Source: Bufo bufo (lineage: Eukaryota > Chordata > Amphibia > Anura > Bufonidae). From it: a DNA stretch of 64,000 nt. The stretch is taken from NCBI RefSeq assembly GCF_905171765.1, contig NC_053393.1:71579371-71643370 (forward strand), in the 5' to 3' direction. Below the pieces are notes generated by a model that made no database searches, was not told where the DNA came from, and worked only from the letters and a program-made list of their open reading frames with translations. Made by a program: the position numbers and the translations under genes. Shown in pieces: positions 48,422-60,288 of this stretch; position 1 is the first letter of the stretch, and each line of letters opens with the position of its first letter.

Positions 48422-50470
48422 GATATAATACAGATAGTTAGTGGGAGATAGTCAGTGTAGGTTAGATAGTGATATAGTGTAGCTGATAGGTTCTGCTGTC
48501 CATACAGACATGCTACATACATAGTGCTGTGATGTCATAAGTTCACAACAATACTTAGTGCACCAATCACTAATAAGTAGTCAGACCTGTTAAAATGTGA
48601 ATTTGCATGTATTGCGCCAAAATATTTGCATCATTAGTGCTGATTTTGCAATCGCGAATATATTGGAGCACTCTATTTGCCTATAAAGCTATTGTAATGT
48701 TCTGCCGTGCCAACCATTTTCTCCAGTTTCAGGAAACTTCTAGCAGCTTGAAAAATGTAGCTATAGTGACCCACGCCTGTATTTTGCGCGCATTACGCTA
48801 ATATTACATTGCCGATTTTTCGCAATCAAGAAAATAATCTCGAATTTGCAAATATATGACGAATATTCTACCAAATATTCTCGAAATATTGTAAATTTGA
48901 ATATTGTCCCTGCCGCTCATCACTATTGATGACCTATCCTGAGGATAGGTCATCGATAGAAAAATCCCGGACAACCCCTTTAATTTTTTTCTGTGAAATG
49001 GTAAAGTGTCTCCCTTTCAACATCTGAAATGTGTTCTATGATCTATTGTGAATAAAATATGGTTCTAAGAGATTTGCAAATCAATTGCATCAATTAAGAT
49101 CACCTTGAGTTAAGAGCATATGGCTGAATATCAATGATGTTGGCACCTCACATTGCATGCATATTAAACAGGATACTGTCAGGCAGACTCTAAGCACATT
49201 GAGACCCTATCGAAAGCTTCATCCATGGAATGCAGATTTACAACACGAATCCATATAGCAGCAGAAGTCTAAAGTTTCCTTCTACTTTTGCATTAATCCT
49301 GTAGACTTAATTACGCTAGTGCTATATAGTGCTGCATTTCCTTCACTTGTCATGCACAGTGGCGCCCCCAGGTCATCCAGGTACACAGAGAACTACAGTA
49401 TGACCCGAAGTGAATGGGGTCCACTGCAGTTCTCTATGCAAACATGTTGCCTTTTTGCAAGAGAAAATTAGTAGGGGATTCAGCGATACACCTATGATGG
49501 TGATATAGTAAGAGCAAATATTTAACATAATTTAACTTTTTTGTTATTTTATCTCTCTTCCTTAGACAGGATATACCTAGGTTGTGATATATTGTATATA
49601 CCGTAAGCTAGATGGCTACATAGGGGACCTCATGTATTCAGACAAAGAAATTGGATGGATACTATAAAGATACACGTATAGGTCTATGTTAAATGTGGTG
49701 CAATGTGATTGGACAAATTGTAACCATAGAGACTGTAAGGGTTAACTCCCAGACCTTTTACTATAATAACTTTTGGAAGTTAGTCAGAGGAAGAAGACTC
49801 AAATATTGTCAAGAGTCATGCTGTCTAATCCATTTACCCCTAGAGGGATTTTAAGATTTGGAGTATTACAGATACAGAGGAAAGATCCCTTTTTGTTTTG
49901 GGATCATACCAAGATTCTACCAAATTCTGGCGTGGTGTCCCCATGTGCCAAGGAACGGATTTGGCTACTTCTGAGGGCGTTGGAAGTCACCCTTTCACCC
50001 CTTCACTTCAGGAGCTATCAGGCCGTTACCTCTAGGAGCATTCTCCGTTCAGAAGATGCTGACCCAGGTGGGTCAAGAGACACCTGCGCATGGCACTAAA
50101 GAAACAGTGTGAAACATGGTCAAAAGGCAAGCAGAGGTCAGGACAGGAGGAGTTCTTCATAAGGTAAACAGGCAATAGGTTAGTTTGGCGGCACAGGGTC
50201 AATATGGTCATCAGAGACAGGGTCGGAGTTTATAAGATTAAAAAAATATTTCAGGCTCTATTATTCAAAAGCCAACCTAGTAGAATAAGCTTTGAGACCC
50301 TACAGAGGGAGAAGACTGCAGGTGGTCTTACACACTCCAACCCATTGATGTACTTTTTAGCATCTCAATTGGAACATCTTAGGGACTGTGAATCAAGAGA
50401 GGAACCAGGAGTAAGTGGTAGGCTGTTATACTTGGTCACTGGTTTCACGTCCCCAATTGCTGCTCTCCAA
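48422..50470. other. Non-coding sequence
   Basis: No gene is recognised. 48929-48955 is a perfect palindrome around GATAGG (GATGACCTATCCT and complement) followed by CCCGGACAACCCCTTTAA, which looks like one end of a piggyBac-like MITE; the other end was not found. Confidence 0.4.
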
Positions 50471-50475
50471 GCTAC

Positions 50476-51337
50476 TGTCACGGCTGTGTCATGGTCTGGT
50501 ATCGTGGACCATGACACTTTTGCCATGCATGCTTGTTACTGGTGGCAACATGTTGTTTTTGCATGTTTTGACACTTCCCCTTTAAGTTGTGTGTCCCTTC
50601 CCATCCTGGTGTGCACGGGGTTAAGGTGTGTTTTGCTAGGTGTGGTGGGTGTGACCTCAGGCCTCCTTATTATGTTGGGGTGTTGGAACCTGAGGTCAGT
50701 TTGATTTTGCTTGTCAGTCTGTGTAGGAGCTCTGCTCCCTGGCTGTATGTAAAAGTCTGTGTGAGCCACCCTTATTTGTTATATTGTTTCCCTTTGTCTG
50801 TGTGTCCCCTCCGGCATGTTTCTGTTTTCCCTCCCCCACCTGGTGTATGTTGTCTTGGTGTGGACCTTGGATGGAGGTTATGGTGTTGAGGTGTGTCTTC
50901 CTCCGAAAGGGGGTTGCTCTACCGGAGGGGTTTAAGCAAACATCTAGACAGTGCGGTTCCTGTCCATCTCGTCGGCGGCAGGCAAGTTCTGGTAACCTAG
51001 GTTGTCTGTTGCCTTTTGTTACTTACCTGTCGTTCGGTTGTGAACCCTGTCCAGTTGGTGGCCAGCTGCTGGGCTTCTGGAGACACCATGCATCCGTTGT
51101 GCTGGATGAATGGGTGGTCTCTACCCTGTCTTCAGGCTTAGGGCATAGCAGGGATACCTAGCATTCTAGGTTGGAGAGCATGAGCCCCCTTACCTTCTGA
51201 GGCGGCTCATGCATTAGGAGTTTAGGGAGATCTTCAGGGTCGCGTTAGGAGGTGTCCTGCTCCCTGTTCCCTGCTTTCCTGCGTTGCAGCGAACGCCGAG
51301 GCACGGTGGGGGGTTTCCCCCACTCCCCGCCATGACA
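50476..51337 (+). mobile_element. Solo LTR, 862 bp, TSD GCTAC
   Basis: It starts TGTCACGGCTG and ends CCGCCATGACA, flanked by GCTAC (50471-50475 and 51338-51342). TG...CA ends and a 5-bp TSD fit an LTR left by recombination of an LTR retrotransposon. There is no coding sequence. Its right half matches 5599-6085, 11182-11499 and 63240-63522. Confidence 0.8.
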
Positions 51338-51707
51338 GCTACGATGGGAATAAATAAAACCGCCTGAGTCTGGTCTAAGGTATTTTAGTGTTTTTTCCCC
51401 CTTTAATTGCTTGTAATGTAGTGGGTTAGTGGTACATGGTGGTACATGGTGGTACCTGGCGTTCCTGAAGTATGAAGTAACTGTACAGTTGTACTACTCG
51501 CTGAAGACCTTTGGGAGGGGTCAAGACATCTAGCTAAACAAAGATTTTAGCCACATTGAAAACATTATCAGGCTAAGATGTACCTTGCTACCATCACCTC
51601 TCTTTGTATCATATCAGACAGGTAACATGTTGCGAACTGGGGAGCTCGCTCATTTGTTCACGGCTTTGGTGACTGTTACCTCCTTTACTTGGTGTGTTAT
51701 TTTTTGC

Positions 51708-51751
<44 letters not shown>
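51708..51751. repeat. (TA)n microsatellite
   Basis: TATATATA tract left of a palindromic element; a second tract lies at 52050-52079. Confidence 0.9.
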
Positions 51752-51755
<4 letters not shown>

Positions 51756-51834
51756 AAACAAAAAGTTCAGTGGCAGCACCGTCAATGGAATAAAGGCGGG
51801 TGCAGCTGGCCCAGTGTAGATATAAGCCAATCCA

Positions 51835-52044
51835 GATAGATAAAAATAACAAAAAGGGCAGCACTCCAAAAATTAAAAAATTAAAAAATCTTTTTTTACC
51901 CATATGGGACAAGCGACGTTTCGGCTCAGTATGTGAGCCTTTCTCTTTTTGGCTTGAGAAAGGCTCACATACTGAGCCGAAACGTCGCTTGTCCCATATG
52001 GGTAAATAAAGATTTTTTTACTTTTTGGAGTGCTGCCCTTTTTG

Positions 52045-52055
<11 letters not shown>
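51835..52055. mobile_element. Palindromic element with degenerate hammerhead-like core (copy C)
   Basis: Arms 51835-51945 and 51956-52055 are near-perfect inverted repeats around a 10-nt centre. Each arm, read outward, has GGCTC...GAGCC-GAAACG, then CCCATATGGGTAAA(TAAAG), then AGTGCTGCCCTTTTTGTTATTT. The right arm has AATAAA at about 52004. The CTGANGA box reads TTGAGAA, so the core is degenerate. Both sides are (TA)n. Confidence 0.6.
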
Positions 52056-52085
<30 letters not shown>

Positions 52086-53385
52086 GTCAGGTCCATAAAT
52101 ATTGGGACATGGACACAATTCAAACATTTATGTCTCTATACACCACCACAATGGATTTGAAATAAAACGAACAAGATGTGCTTTACCTGCAGACTGTCAG
52201 CTTTAATTTGAGGGTATTTACATCCAAATCAGGTGAACGGTGTCGGATTTACAACAGATTGCATATGTGCCTCCCACTTGTTAGGGGACCAAAAGTAATG
52301 GGACAATTGTCTTCTCAGCTGTTCCATGGCCAGGTGTGAGTTATTCCCTCATTATCCCAATTACAATGAGCAGATAAAAGGTCCAGAGTTCATTTCAAGT
52401 GTGCTATTTGCATTTGGAATATGTTGCTGTCAACTCTCAAGATGAGATCCAAAGAGCTGTCACTATCAGTGAAACAAGCCATCATTAGGCTGAAAAAACA
52501 CAACAAACCCATCAGAGAGATAGCAAAAACATTAGGCCTGGCCAAAACAACTGTTTGGAACATTCTTAAAAAGAAGGAACGCATCGGTGAGCTCAGCAAC
52601 ACCAAAAGACCCGGAAGACCACGGAAAACAACTGTGGTGGATGACCGAAGAATTCTTTCCCTGGTGAAGAAAACACCCTTCACAACAGTTGGCCAGATCA
52701 AGAACACTCTCCAGGAGCTAGGTGTATGTGTGTCAAAGTCAACAATCAGGAGAAGACTTCACCAGAGTGAATACAGAGGGTTCACCACAAGATGTAAACC
52801 ATTGGTGAGCCTCAAAAACAGGAAGGTCAGATTAGAGTTTAGTCTAGATCAGAATTTAGTTTAGATTTTGCTAAACAACATCTAAAAAAGCCTTAACAGT
52901 TCTGGAACAACATCCTATGGACAGATGAGACCAAGATCAACTTGTACCAGAGTGATGGGAAGAGAAGAGGATGGAGAAGGAAAGGAACTGCTCATGATCC
53001 TAAGCATGCCACCTCATCAGTGAAGCATGGTGGTGGTAGTGTAATGGTGTGGGCATGTATGGCTGCCAATGCAACTGGTTTTCTTGTATTTATTGATGAT
53101 GTGACTGCTGACAAAAGCAGCAGGATGAATTCTGAAGTGTTTCAGGCAATATTATCTGCTCATATTCAGCCAAATGCTTCAGAACTCATTGGACAGCGCT
53201 TCACATTGCAGATGGACAATGACCCAAAGCATACTGCAAAAGCAACCAAAGAGTTTTTTAAGGGAAAGAAGTGGAATGTTCTGCAATGGCCAAGTCAATC
53301 ACCTGACCTGAATCCGATTGAGCATGCATTTCACTTGCTGAAGACAAAACCGAAGGGAAAATGCCCCAAGAACAAGCAGGAACTG

Positions 53386-53403
53386 AAGACAGTTGTAGTA
53401 GAG
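53386..53403. repeat. 18-bp target-site duplication, left copy
   Basis: AAGACAGTTGTAGTAGAG; right copy at 54593-54610 has C in place of the second T of GTTGT. Confidence 0.8.
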
Positions 53404-54592
53404 CAAAACGAACAAGTGGAAATGATGTATCAAAATATAAGTTTATTATAAAATATAAAATGTGGAGAAACTACAGGATGGTATACAAAGATACGGAAAA
53501 GCACAGGGTAAATGACACCAATCGATCACCAATACTTCTGTGAAATATAACACACAGTAAGGTACAATCCATGAATCAAAATCAGGGCTTAAGGAGAACC
53601 AGGATGGCAAAACGCCGCTGTAAGGCTATGCACAAAGGTGCCAATGACCATACCTGGTAATCCATAAGTTGATTCACACCTGATGCAGTGCATACATATC
53701 TAGACCGGCCAATATAATGATAGGTACTCAAGGTAAAAATAAATATCTTAGTCAGAAAGAAGATGGTATCAATATGCACAACATGTATAACATATATATA
53801 TATGGGGGACTCACTATGAATACAAGCAGAGATCCCATGAATGGTGTGAATCGCTACTAGTAACCGGACGTACCTGAGGACATGGTGATGGATGGAAAGT
53901 CAGACCCTGAGCGCGAGACCTCGACGCGCGTTTCACCTCAACGGCGCGTTTCACCTCAACCTCGACCTCCTGACGAAGCCGTTGAGGTGAAACGCGCGTC
54001 GAGGTCTCGCGCTCAGGGTCTGACTTTCCATCCATCACCATGTCCTCAGGTACGTCCGGTTACTAGTAGCGATTCACACCATTCATGGGATCTCTGCTTG
54101 TATTCATAGTGAGTCCCCCATATATATATATGTTATACATGTTGTGCATATTGATACCATCTTCTTTCTGACTAAGATATTTATTTTTACCTTGAGTACC
54201 TATCATTATATTGGCCGGTCTAGATATGTATGCACTGCATCAGGTGTGAATCAACTTATGGATTACCAGGTATGGTCATTGGCACCTTTGTGCATAGCCT
54301 TACAGCGACGTTTTGCCATCCTGGTTCTCCTTAAGCCCTGATTTTGATTCATGGATTGTACCTTACTGTGTGTTATATTTCACAGAAGTATTGGTGATCG
54401 ATTGGTGTCATTTACCCTGTGCTTTTCCGTATCTTTGTATACCATCCTGTAGTTTCTCCACATTTTATATTTTATAATAAACTTATATTTTGATACATCA
54501 TTTCCACTTGTTCGTTTTGGTCTATCTTGGATGTTTTACAAGTGGTAAATTGTAGCTGTCTAGTTGACAGGTGGCCTTTGTGTAGGTTAATA
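53404..54592 (+). mobile_element. Head-to-head palindromic retroposon with hammerhead-like motif (copy D)
   Basis: Arms 53404-53944 and 53979-54519, 541 bp each, are inverted copies with very few differences by eye (for example GCCGCTG against GTCGCTG). The same 65-codon open frame therefore appears on both strands. A 73-bp extension (54520-54592) exists only on the right. AATAAAC lies at about 54477, and its mirror at about 53446. The hammerhead-like core is at the centre. The element interrupts a Tc1-like transposase and is flanked by an 18-bp TSD. No coding function is evident. Confidence 0.75.
53964..54006 (+). ncRNA. Hammerhead ribozyme-like motif, copy D (best preserved)
   Basis: Helix I GACCTC (53964-53969) pairs perfectly with GAGGTC (54001-54006). 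Core: CTGACGA (53970-53976), extra A 53977, helix II GCC (53978-53980) with GGT (53986-53988), GAAA (53989-53992), helix III A53992-T53999 and C53993-G53998 with loop GCGC, and C54000 at the cleavage position. Apart from the extra A before helix II this is a type I hammerhead with the very short helix III known from amphibian satellite and Penelope-type hammerheads. Confidence 0.65.
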
Positions 54593-54957
54593 AAGACAGT
54601 TGCAGTAGAGGCCTGGCAGAGCATCACCAGGGATGAAACCCAGCGTCTGGTGATGTCTATGCGTTCCAGACTTCAAGCTGTAATTGACTGCAAAGAATTT
54701 GCAACCAAGTATTAAAAAGTGAAAGTTTGATGTATGATTATTATTCTGTCCCATTACTTTTGGTCCCGTAACAAGTGGGAGACACATATGCAAACTGTTG
54801 TAATTCCTACACCGTTCACCTGATTTGGATGTAAATACCCTCAAATTAAAGCTGACAGTCTGCAGGTAAAGCACATTTCAAATCCATTGTGGTGGTGTAT
54901 AGAGCCGAAAATGTTAGAATTGTGTCCATGTCCCAATATTTATGGACCTGACTGTGT

Positions 54958-56824
54958 ATATATATATATATACTGTATCTATCTTTTATCATAGTTTAGT
55001 AAATTCTTTAAGTACCTAAGTTATGTTACTTAAGTTACAGCATGCAATAGAAGCTCAAATAAAAAGGTTCCATTTAGAGAATATCACATGCTATACTGGA
55101 ATCTGCCGTAACTGCAGGGACAGGAAAACTAAATGTATCTAGACCATATGTGTCAAACACAAGGCCCCCAGTATTTTGTGGCCCGCCGGTGTCTGTGATT
55201 AGTGCTGCAGTGTATATTTATAATCACCAATCACGTCCCAGCCACTCAGCAATCACATTGACGCAATGTGCCACAGTTCCACGTCCATGTTATGTAGTGT
55301 TACCGTAGCAGGGGTATTGGTATTGGTGAATGCAGATCATTGAAGGGCACGATTTTCTTTTTGTGCTCGTGTGGAAAAGGAGTGTTGAATGAGGTAAATA
55401 CAACTGGTGGCAGCAGGCTATCTGGGGGCAATATGGCGGCAGACATTCAGCCAGAAAACAAAATAGGTAAGCATTTTTACAAACCTGTTTTCGTGTTATT
55501 TACCAATATATTAACATCAGACTTACGGTTGCTTTCAATGGGCTATAAATGTAACTACACCAAAGTGGCAAAGTCACATTTATAAGGTCGCAGAATTACT
55601 AATGGCCCTTTGAAGACAAGCATAAGTCTAATGTGCCCTCGGCAAAAAATGAGTCCTTGATCTAGACTATAAAAAATACTGCTTTAGAACAGCTGCATGG
55701 CTTCCAGAGAACTGCACAGAAAAAATGGGAGGAGGACCTTGGTGATATTATCAATGATCAATGAGGGGAAATATTCTAAATAATTCCAGATCTATCCCCT
55801 AGTGAGGCTTCTCAGTTGTCACAACTCTTCTTTATACATAGGGCATATAGTGTTGTCCTAGTTGTAATATGGAAAAAGCTAAGCATATACATATGTTCTG
55901 GGGATGAGAGAAACTAAATGCTTACTGGAAGGAGATTATAGATATTATTAGGCTTGAGCAAAGCGAGCTTCGAATCCTAAATCCGAAGTCGATTTGTTAA
56001 AAAACTTTGTTGGTAATGCTGTTTCTGTACAGCATTCAAATGTATCGGCTCCTTGTAGGAAAACTTCGTCTCGGCCAAAGTTGCGAGAGACTTCAGTGAA
56101 TTACTTCGGTATTCCTATCTGCATATTTAAAACATTGTTACCAGGTACCAGGTACCCTTGGAACTGGAGCCGAGTTCGGATTCCTATTTTAAAAAGTTTG
56201 TAAATATTCACTTATATGGAGCCCGAAAACAGCTTTACCAGCAAAGTTTTTTAATGGTTAAAATAGTTTTTAATGGTTAATGATTCTCTCAATCCTAGAT
56301 ATTATTCATATTGTATTTTCTACCAATTTTATGAGGAACCCCAGCGTATGTTTGTTGGGTATATTTGATATTGACAATATGGATTACTCCACATTCGTAG
56401 GGATACAGAGATCGCTATACCGGGCATGGAAAACTATTGCCACAAGATGGATAGAATCTGCTCCCCCGACTATATCAGAGTACTGTATATCCTTCAGATG
56501 AATAACAATATTCGACTCCAAAAAGGAGTGTAGATAAAAAGAAACTGTATCATGAAGTATGAAGCAATTTGGGAGTGTTGGATAAATGAAGTTAGTTCCT
56601 TAATGCAGTAGACAGGTAGTGAGGAGTATGGATAGCCATAAATCTAGGTTATCAGGAAGCGGGAAATAAATCGGGAAGTTAAGATCAGTAATCAGATAGC
56701 TATATTACTACGTAATATGGACCCTAAAAGACTAGTACGGATGGGATAAGTATACCTGATACAAAATGTATTAAAATGGGAGATATTAAGATTAAAGAGA
56801 TTCACACTATACACTGGTTAGTGT
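54958..56824. other. Non-coding sequence with dispersed repeats
   Basis: No gene is recognised. ATGTGTCAAACACAAGGCCC (55148) resembles the start of a common vertebrate hAT-type MITE. 55950-56260 (TTAGGCTTGAGCAAAGCGAGC, CTTCGAATCC) looks like another dispersed repeat. Confidence 0.35.
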
Positions 56825-57339
56825 GGGTTCACATCACCGTTACAAATTCTGTTATTGTTTTCCGTTATAACATGGTTATAATGGAAAATAACGGAATTTG
56901 TAAAACGGAATTCAAAACGGAAATCTTTAGAAGGATTCCGTTTTGATCAGTCAACACGACTTTATTTTCCGTCCTGGATAATGGAAACCAGATGGATCCG
57001 TTCTCAGTGGCGGATTAACATAGGGGAGTTCCGGTCGGCAGCCCCGGGCCTTGCATCACTAGGGGGCCCAACGTCGACCTGAACGCCCACATACTGCGGC
57101 GGGGCACGGGAGTGCATAGTTCCCTTCCCCACTGGCGATCAACGCCGTAGGCCTGAGGCCTATGTGGTAGTATAATCCCATGGCAGGTGTGATGACATCA
57201 TCGCACGCCTGCGACGGGACGCAGGACAATAAAGGTTGCGTGCCTGCGGCCTGCCTCACCCTCCCGGACACAGGTAAGTATTGGCTTTTAGGTTTTTTTT
57301 TTCTGTGTGTGCCAACTTTGGGGGGCAGAGGAGGAAATG

Positions 57340-58262
57340 GGGCAGAGCGGGGGCAAATCACTTCAGGAGGCGCAGTGTGGGGGCAGATTATTACATGGGG
57401 GCAAATCACTTCATAGGGGTGCAGTGTGGGGGCAAATTACTTCATCGGGAAAATTACTTCATGGGGAAGTGTGGGGTCAAACCATTTCATGGGAGGGCAG
57501 TGTGGGGGAGATTACTATATGGGGGCAGCGTGGGGGAAATTATTAAATGGCGGCAGTGTGGGGGAAATTATTACATGGGGCAGTGTGGGGGGAAATTACT
57601 ATATGGGGCAGTGTGGGGGAAATTACTATGTGGGGCCAGTGTGGGGGAAATTACTATATGGGGGCTGTGTGGGGGAAAGTACTATATGGGGGCTGTGTGG
57701 GGGAAATTACTATATGGGGCAGTGTGAGGGAAATTACTATATGGGGCAGTGTGGGGGAAATTACTATATGGGGGCAGTGTGGGGGAAATTACTATATGGG
57801 GCAGTGTGGGGGAAATTACTATATGGGGCAGTGTGGGGGAAATTACTATATGGGGCAGTGTGGGGGAAATTACTATATGGTGCACTGTGGGGGAAATTAC
57901 TATATGGGGGCTGTGTGGGGGAAAGTACTATATGGGGGCTGTGTGGGGGAAATTACTATATGGGGCAGTGTGGGGGAAATTACTATATGGGGCAGTGTGG
58001 GGGAAATTACTATATGGGGCAGTGTGGGGGAAATTACTATATGGTGCACTGTGGGGGAAATTACTATATGGGGGCTGTGTGGGGGAAAGTACTATATGGG
58101 GGCTGTGTGGGGGAAATTACTATATGGGGCAGTGTGGGGGAAATTACTATATGGGGCAGTGTGAGGGAAATTACTATATGGTGCACTGTGGGGGAAATTA
58201 CTATATGGGGGCAGTGTGGGGGAAATTACTATATGGGGGCAGTGTGGGGGAAATTACTATGT
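57340..58262 (+). repeat. 27/28-bp minisatellite, about 33 units
   Basis: Unit GTGTGGGGGAAATTACTATA plus TGGGGCA, with 28-bp variants having GGGGGCT or GGGGGCA. Higher-order order is visible: a block with two GGGGGCTGTGT units, TGGTGCACTGTG and several TGGGGCA units recurs at about 57660, 57885 and 58060. Open frames across it encode only 9-residue repeats and are artefacts. Confidence 0.95.
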
Positions 58263-58439
58263 GATGACCGGAGTGACGTCACCACAGGTCCTTGACCTGT
58301 AATGAATGCTCACCACAGGTCCTGTTCAGTAAAGGAGACAGAAGGATATGCCGGGCATCACGATCAAGTGGACTAAGGTGAGTTAAATTATTATTATTAT
58401 TATTATTTTTTTAACCCCTCCAGCGCTATTTTACTATGC

Positions 58440-58806
58440 ATTCTGTATTCAGAATGCTATTATTTTCCCTTATAACCATGTTATAAGGGAAAATAATAAT
58501 GATCGGGTCTCCATCCCGATCGTCTCCTAGCAACCGTGCGTGAAAATCGCACCGCATCCGCACTTGCTTGCGGATGCTTGCGATTTTCACGCAACCCTAT
58601 TCACTTCTATGGGGCCTGCGTTGCATGAAAAACGCAAAATATAAAGCATGCTGCGATTTTCACGCAATGCACAAGTGATGCGTGAAAATCACCGCTCATG
58701 TGAACAGTCCCATAGAAATGAATGGGTCGGTATTCAGTGTGGGTGCAATGCGTTAAACTTGCGCATCGCATCCGCGCGGAATACTCGCCCGTGTGAAAGG
58801 GGCCTT
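58440..58806. mobile_element. MITE-like block with repeated GCGTGAAAATCGC words
   Basis: GCGTGAAAATCGCACC (58540), GCGATTTTCACGCAA (58578 and 58651) and GCGTGAAAATCACC (58680) form several inverted repeats. It ends CCCGTGTGAAAGGGGCCTTA. No ORF. Confidence 0.5.
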
Positions 58807-59158
58807 ACCAAGCACAGCGCTGTCCATTTGATAGATTGGACTGAGCTACATCTAGGCCATGTGAACGATGATTGTGATGTCACATGGCCTAGGAAGAGAT
58901 TGTGGCGCTCACAAAGCAGCAAAAAAAATCAACTAAAATGGAGAGGACCGAGTTGGGTAGACAGTACCCGGGGGTATCATGCACTTAATCTGCCCCTGTC
59001 AGTTCTCCTTGCCCATAGACTTCTACTGTGATGGATCAAAACAGAATGCCTGTAAAGGTTTCTGTTTTTAATTCCATCTTACAAATTCCGTTATTTTCCG
59101 TTATAATCATGTTATAATGGAAAACAATAACAGAATTGGTATCGCTGATGTGAACCCG

Positions 59159-59746
59159 TCCTTAGACTGAGTTAGGGTGAGGTCTGTCTCACAGTTAAGG
59201 GAGGGGAGTTAGGAGTTTGAGGTTAGTTATTAAGGGTTAGCTCAATGCTGGTGTATTATATATGTGAGGATTATTAATTATATCTTTATTGGGGACAGAT
59301 TAGTCTATGTGTGACTGGCCCCTAAAGAGTGGGAAGAGAACACATGCATGCTCTACATGAGCATGCACCAGGGGGAAGGAGGTTGGGAAGGCCATGAGAA
59401 GTCTGAAGCATGGAGCATACATCAGGAGAGAGGGCATGGACGTATGCTAATGACATCGCAGAACTAAATGACATTTTTATGCTTCTGTCCCTTTAAATTT
59501 TAATATGTAATACACATACATAAGTAGCCTGGGACCTGCAAGAGGGCAGGAATTAGAAAGAGATAACAAAAATGCTACAGGAGTGCTGCAGTGGAGAAAT
59601 GTACTTCATGAAGGCCTGCACCGAAGAAATGCTAGGGAATAATCAAAGTAGCCGTGAACATCAGAAAATAACATATGTTATCTGAAACATTCATTATTAA
59701 CATAATCGAAAAAAAATATTCACACCATAGGCTGAGCCTTTTCAGC
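59159..59746. other. Non-coding sequence
   Basis: I see nothing recognisable. Confidence 0.35.
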
Positions 59747-59749
59747 TTA

Positions 59750-60285
59750 GGCTACTTTCACACTAGCGGCAGAGAGATCTGGCAAGCAGTTCCATCACCG
59801 GAACTGCCTGCCAGATCCGGAAAAACGTATGCCAACTGATGGCACATGTCAGACTGATCAGGATCATGATCAGTCAAAAAAATGCATTGAAATGCCAGAT
59901 CCGTCTTTCCGGTGTCACCTGTAAAAACGGATCCGCCATTTATGGACTTTTTTTTCCGGGTTTAACATGCAAAAGCCGGATCCGGTTTGACGGAACACGC
60001 GGTGCCGGATCCGGCATTAATGCAAGTCAATGTGAAAAATGCCGGATCCGGCGTTCAGTCAAAGTGTTCAGGATTTTTGGCCGGAGGTAAAAATACAACA
60101 TGCTACTGTTTTCTGAAAAGCCTGATCAGTCAAAAAGACTGAACTGAAGACATCCTGATGCATCCTGAAGGACGGACTCTCCATTCAGAATGCATGCGGA
60201 TAAAACTGATCAGTTCTTTTCCAGATTTGAGCCCCTAGGACGGAACTCAGTGCCGGAAAAGAATAACGCTAGTGTGAAAGTACCC
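59750..60285. mobile_element. Harbinger-like MITE (GGCTACTTTCACACTAGCG), left of a pair
   Basis: TIRs as in the copy at 9896; flanked by TTA at 59747-59749 and 60286-60288. The interior is rich in GCCGGATCCGGC-like palindromes. No ORF. Confidence 0.8.
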
Positions 60286-60288
60286 TTA

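Larger units (their letters stand above)
52442..54715 (+). pseudogene. Tc1-like transposase, interrupted twice
   Basis: The start ATG at 52442 gives MRSKELSLSVKQAIIRL, with helix-turn-helix segments (IAKTLGLAKTTVWNILKK, then KRPGRPRKT). The frame breaks at about 52846-52872, where a short duplicated stretch around TTTAGTTTAGA adds a stop. The next part (52890-53403) has the three catalytic regions: WTDETK, QMDNDPKHT and PDLNPIEH. At 53404 the retroposon interrupts; the C-terminal part resumes at 54593 (VEAWQSITRDETQRLV, FATKY) and stops at 54715. Catalytic residues are intact, but the gene cannot encode one protein. Confidence 0.9.
52082..54957 (+). mobile_element. Tc1-like transposon with about 200-bp TIRs, interrupted
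   Basis: CACAGTCAGGTCCATAAATA and complement mark the ends. The inverted repeats reach about 52311 and 54747, and the flanks are TA-rich. The transposase is broken by a small insertion and by a retroposon at 53404-54592. Confidence 0.9.
56825..59158. mobile_element. Composite element with TIRs GGGTTCACATCASCG
   Basis: The left end GGGTTCACATCACCG with TTCCGTTATAACATGG pairs with right-end CCATTATAACATGATT (reverse sense) and CGCTGATGTGAACCC. Inside are another dispersed repeat (57005-57340), a minisatellite (57340-58262) and a GC-rich MITE-like block (58440-58806), so it is probably several insertions in one MITE. Confidence 0.5.

Noticed and set aside
53582..54341. Identical 65-codon ORFs on opposite strands as a real protein
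   Set aside because: The identity comes from the palindrome, and the short ORF has no recognisable domain.
57281..58295. ORFs up to 289 codons, Gly/Tyr-rich
   Set aside because: They only translate a 27/28-bp minisatellite.
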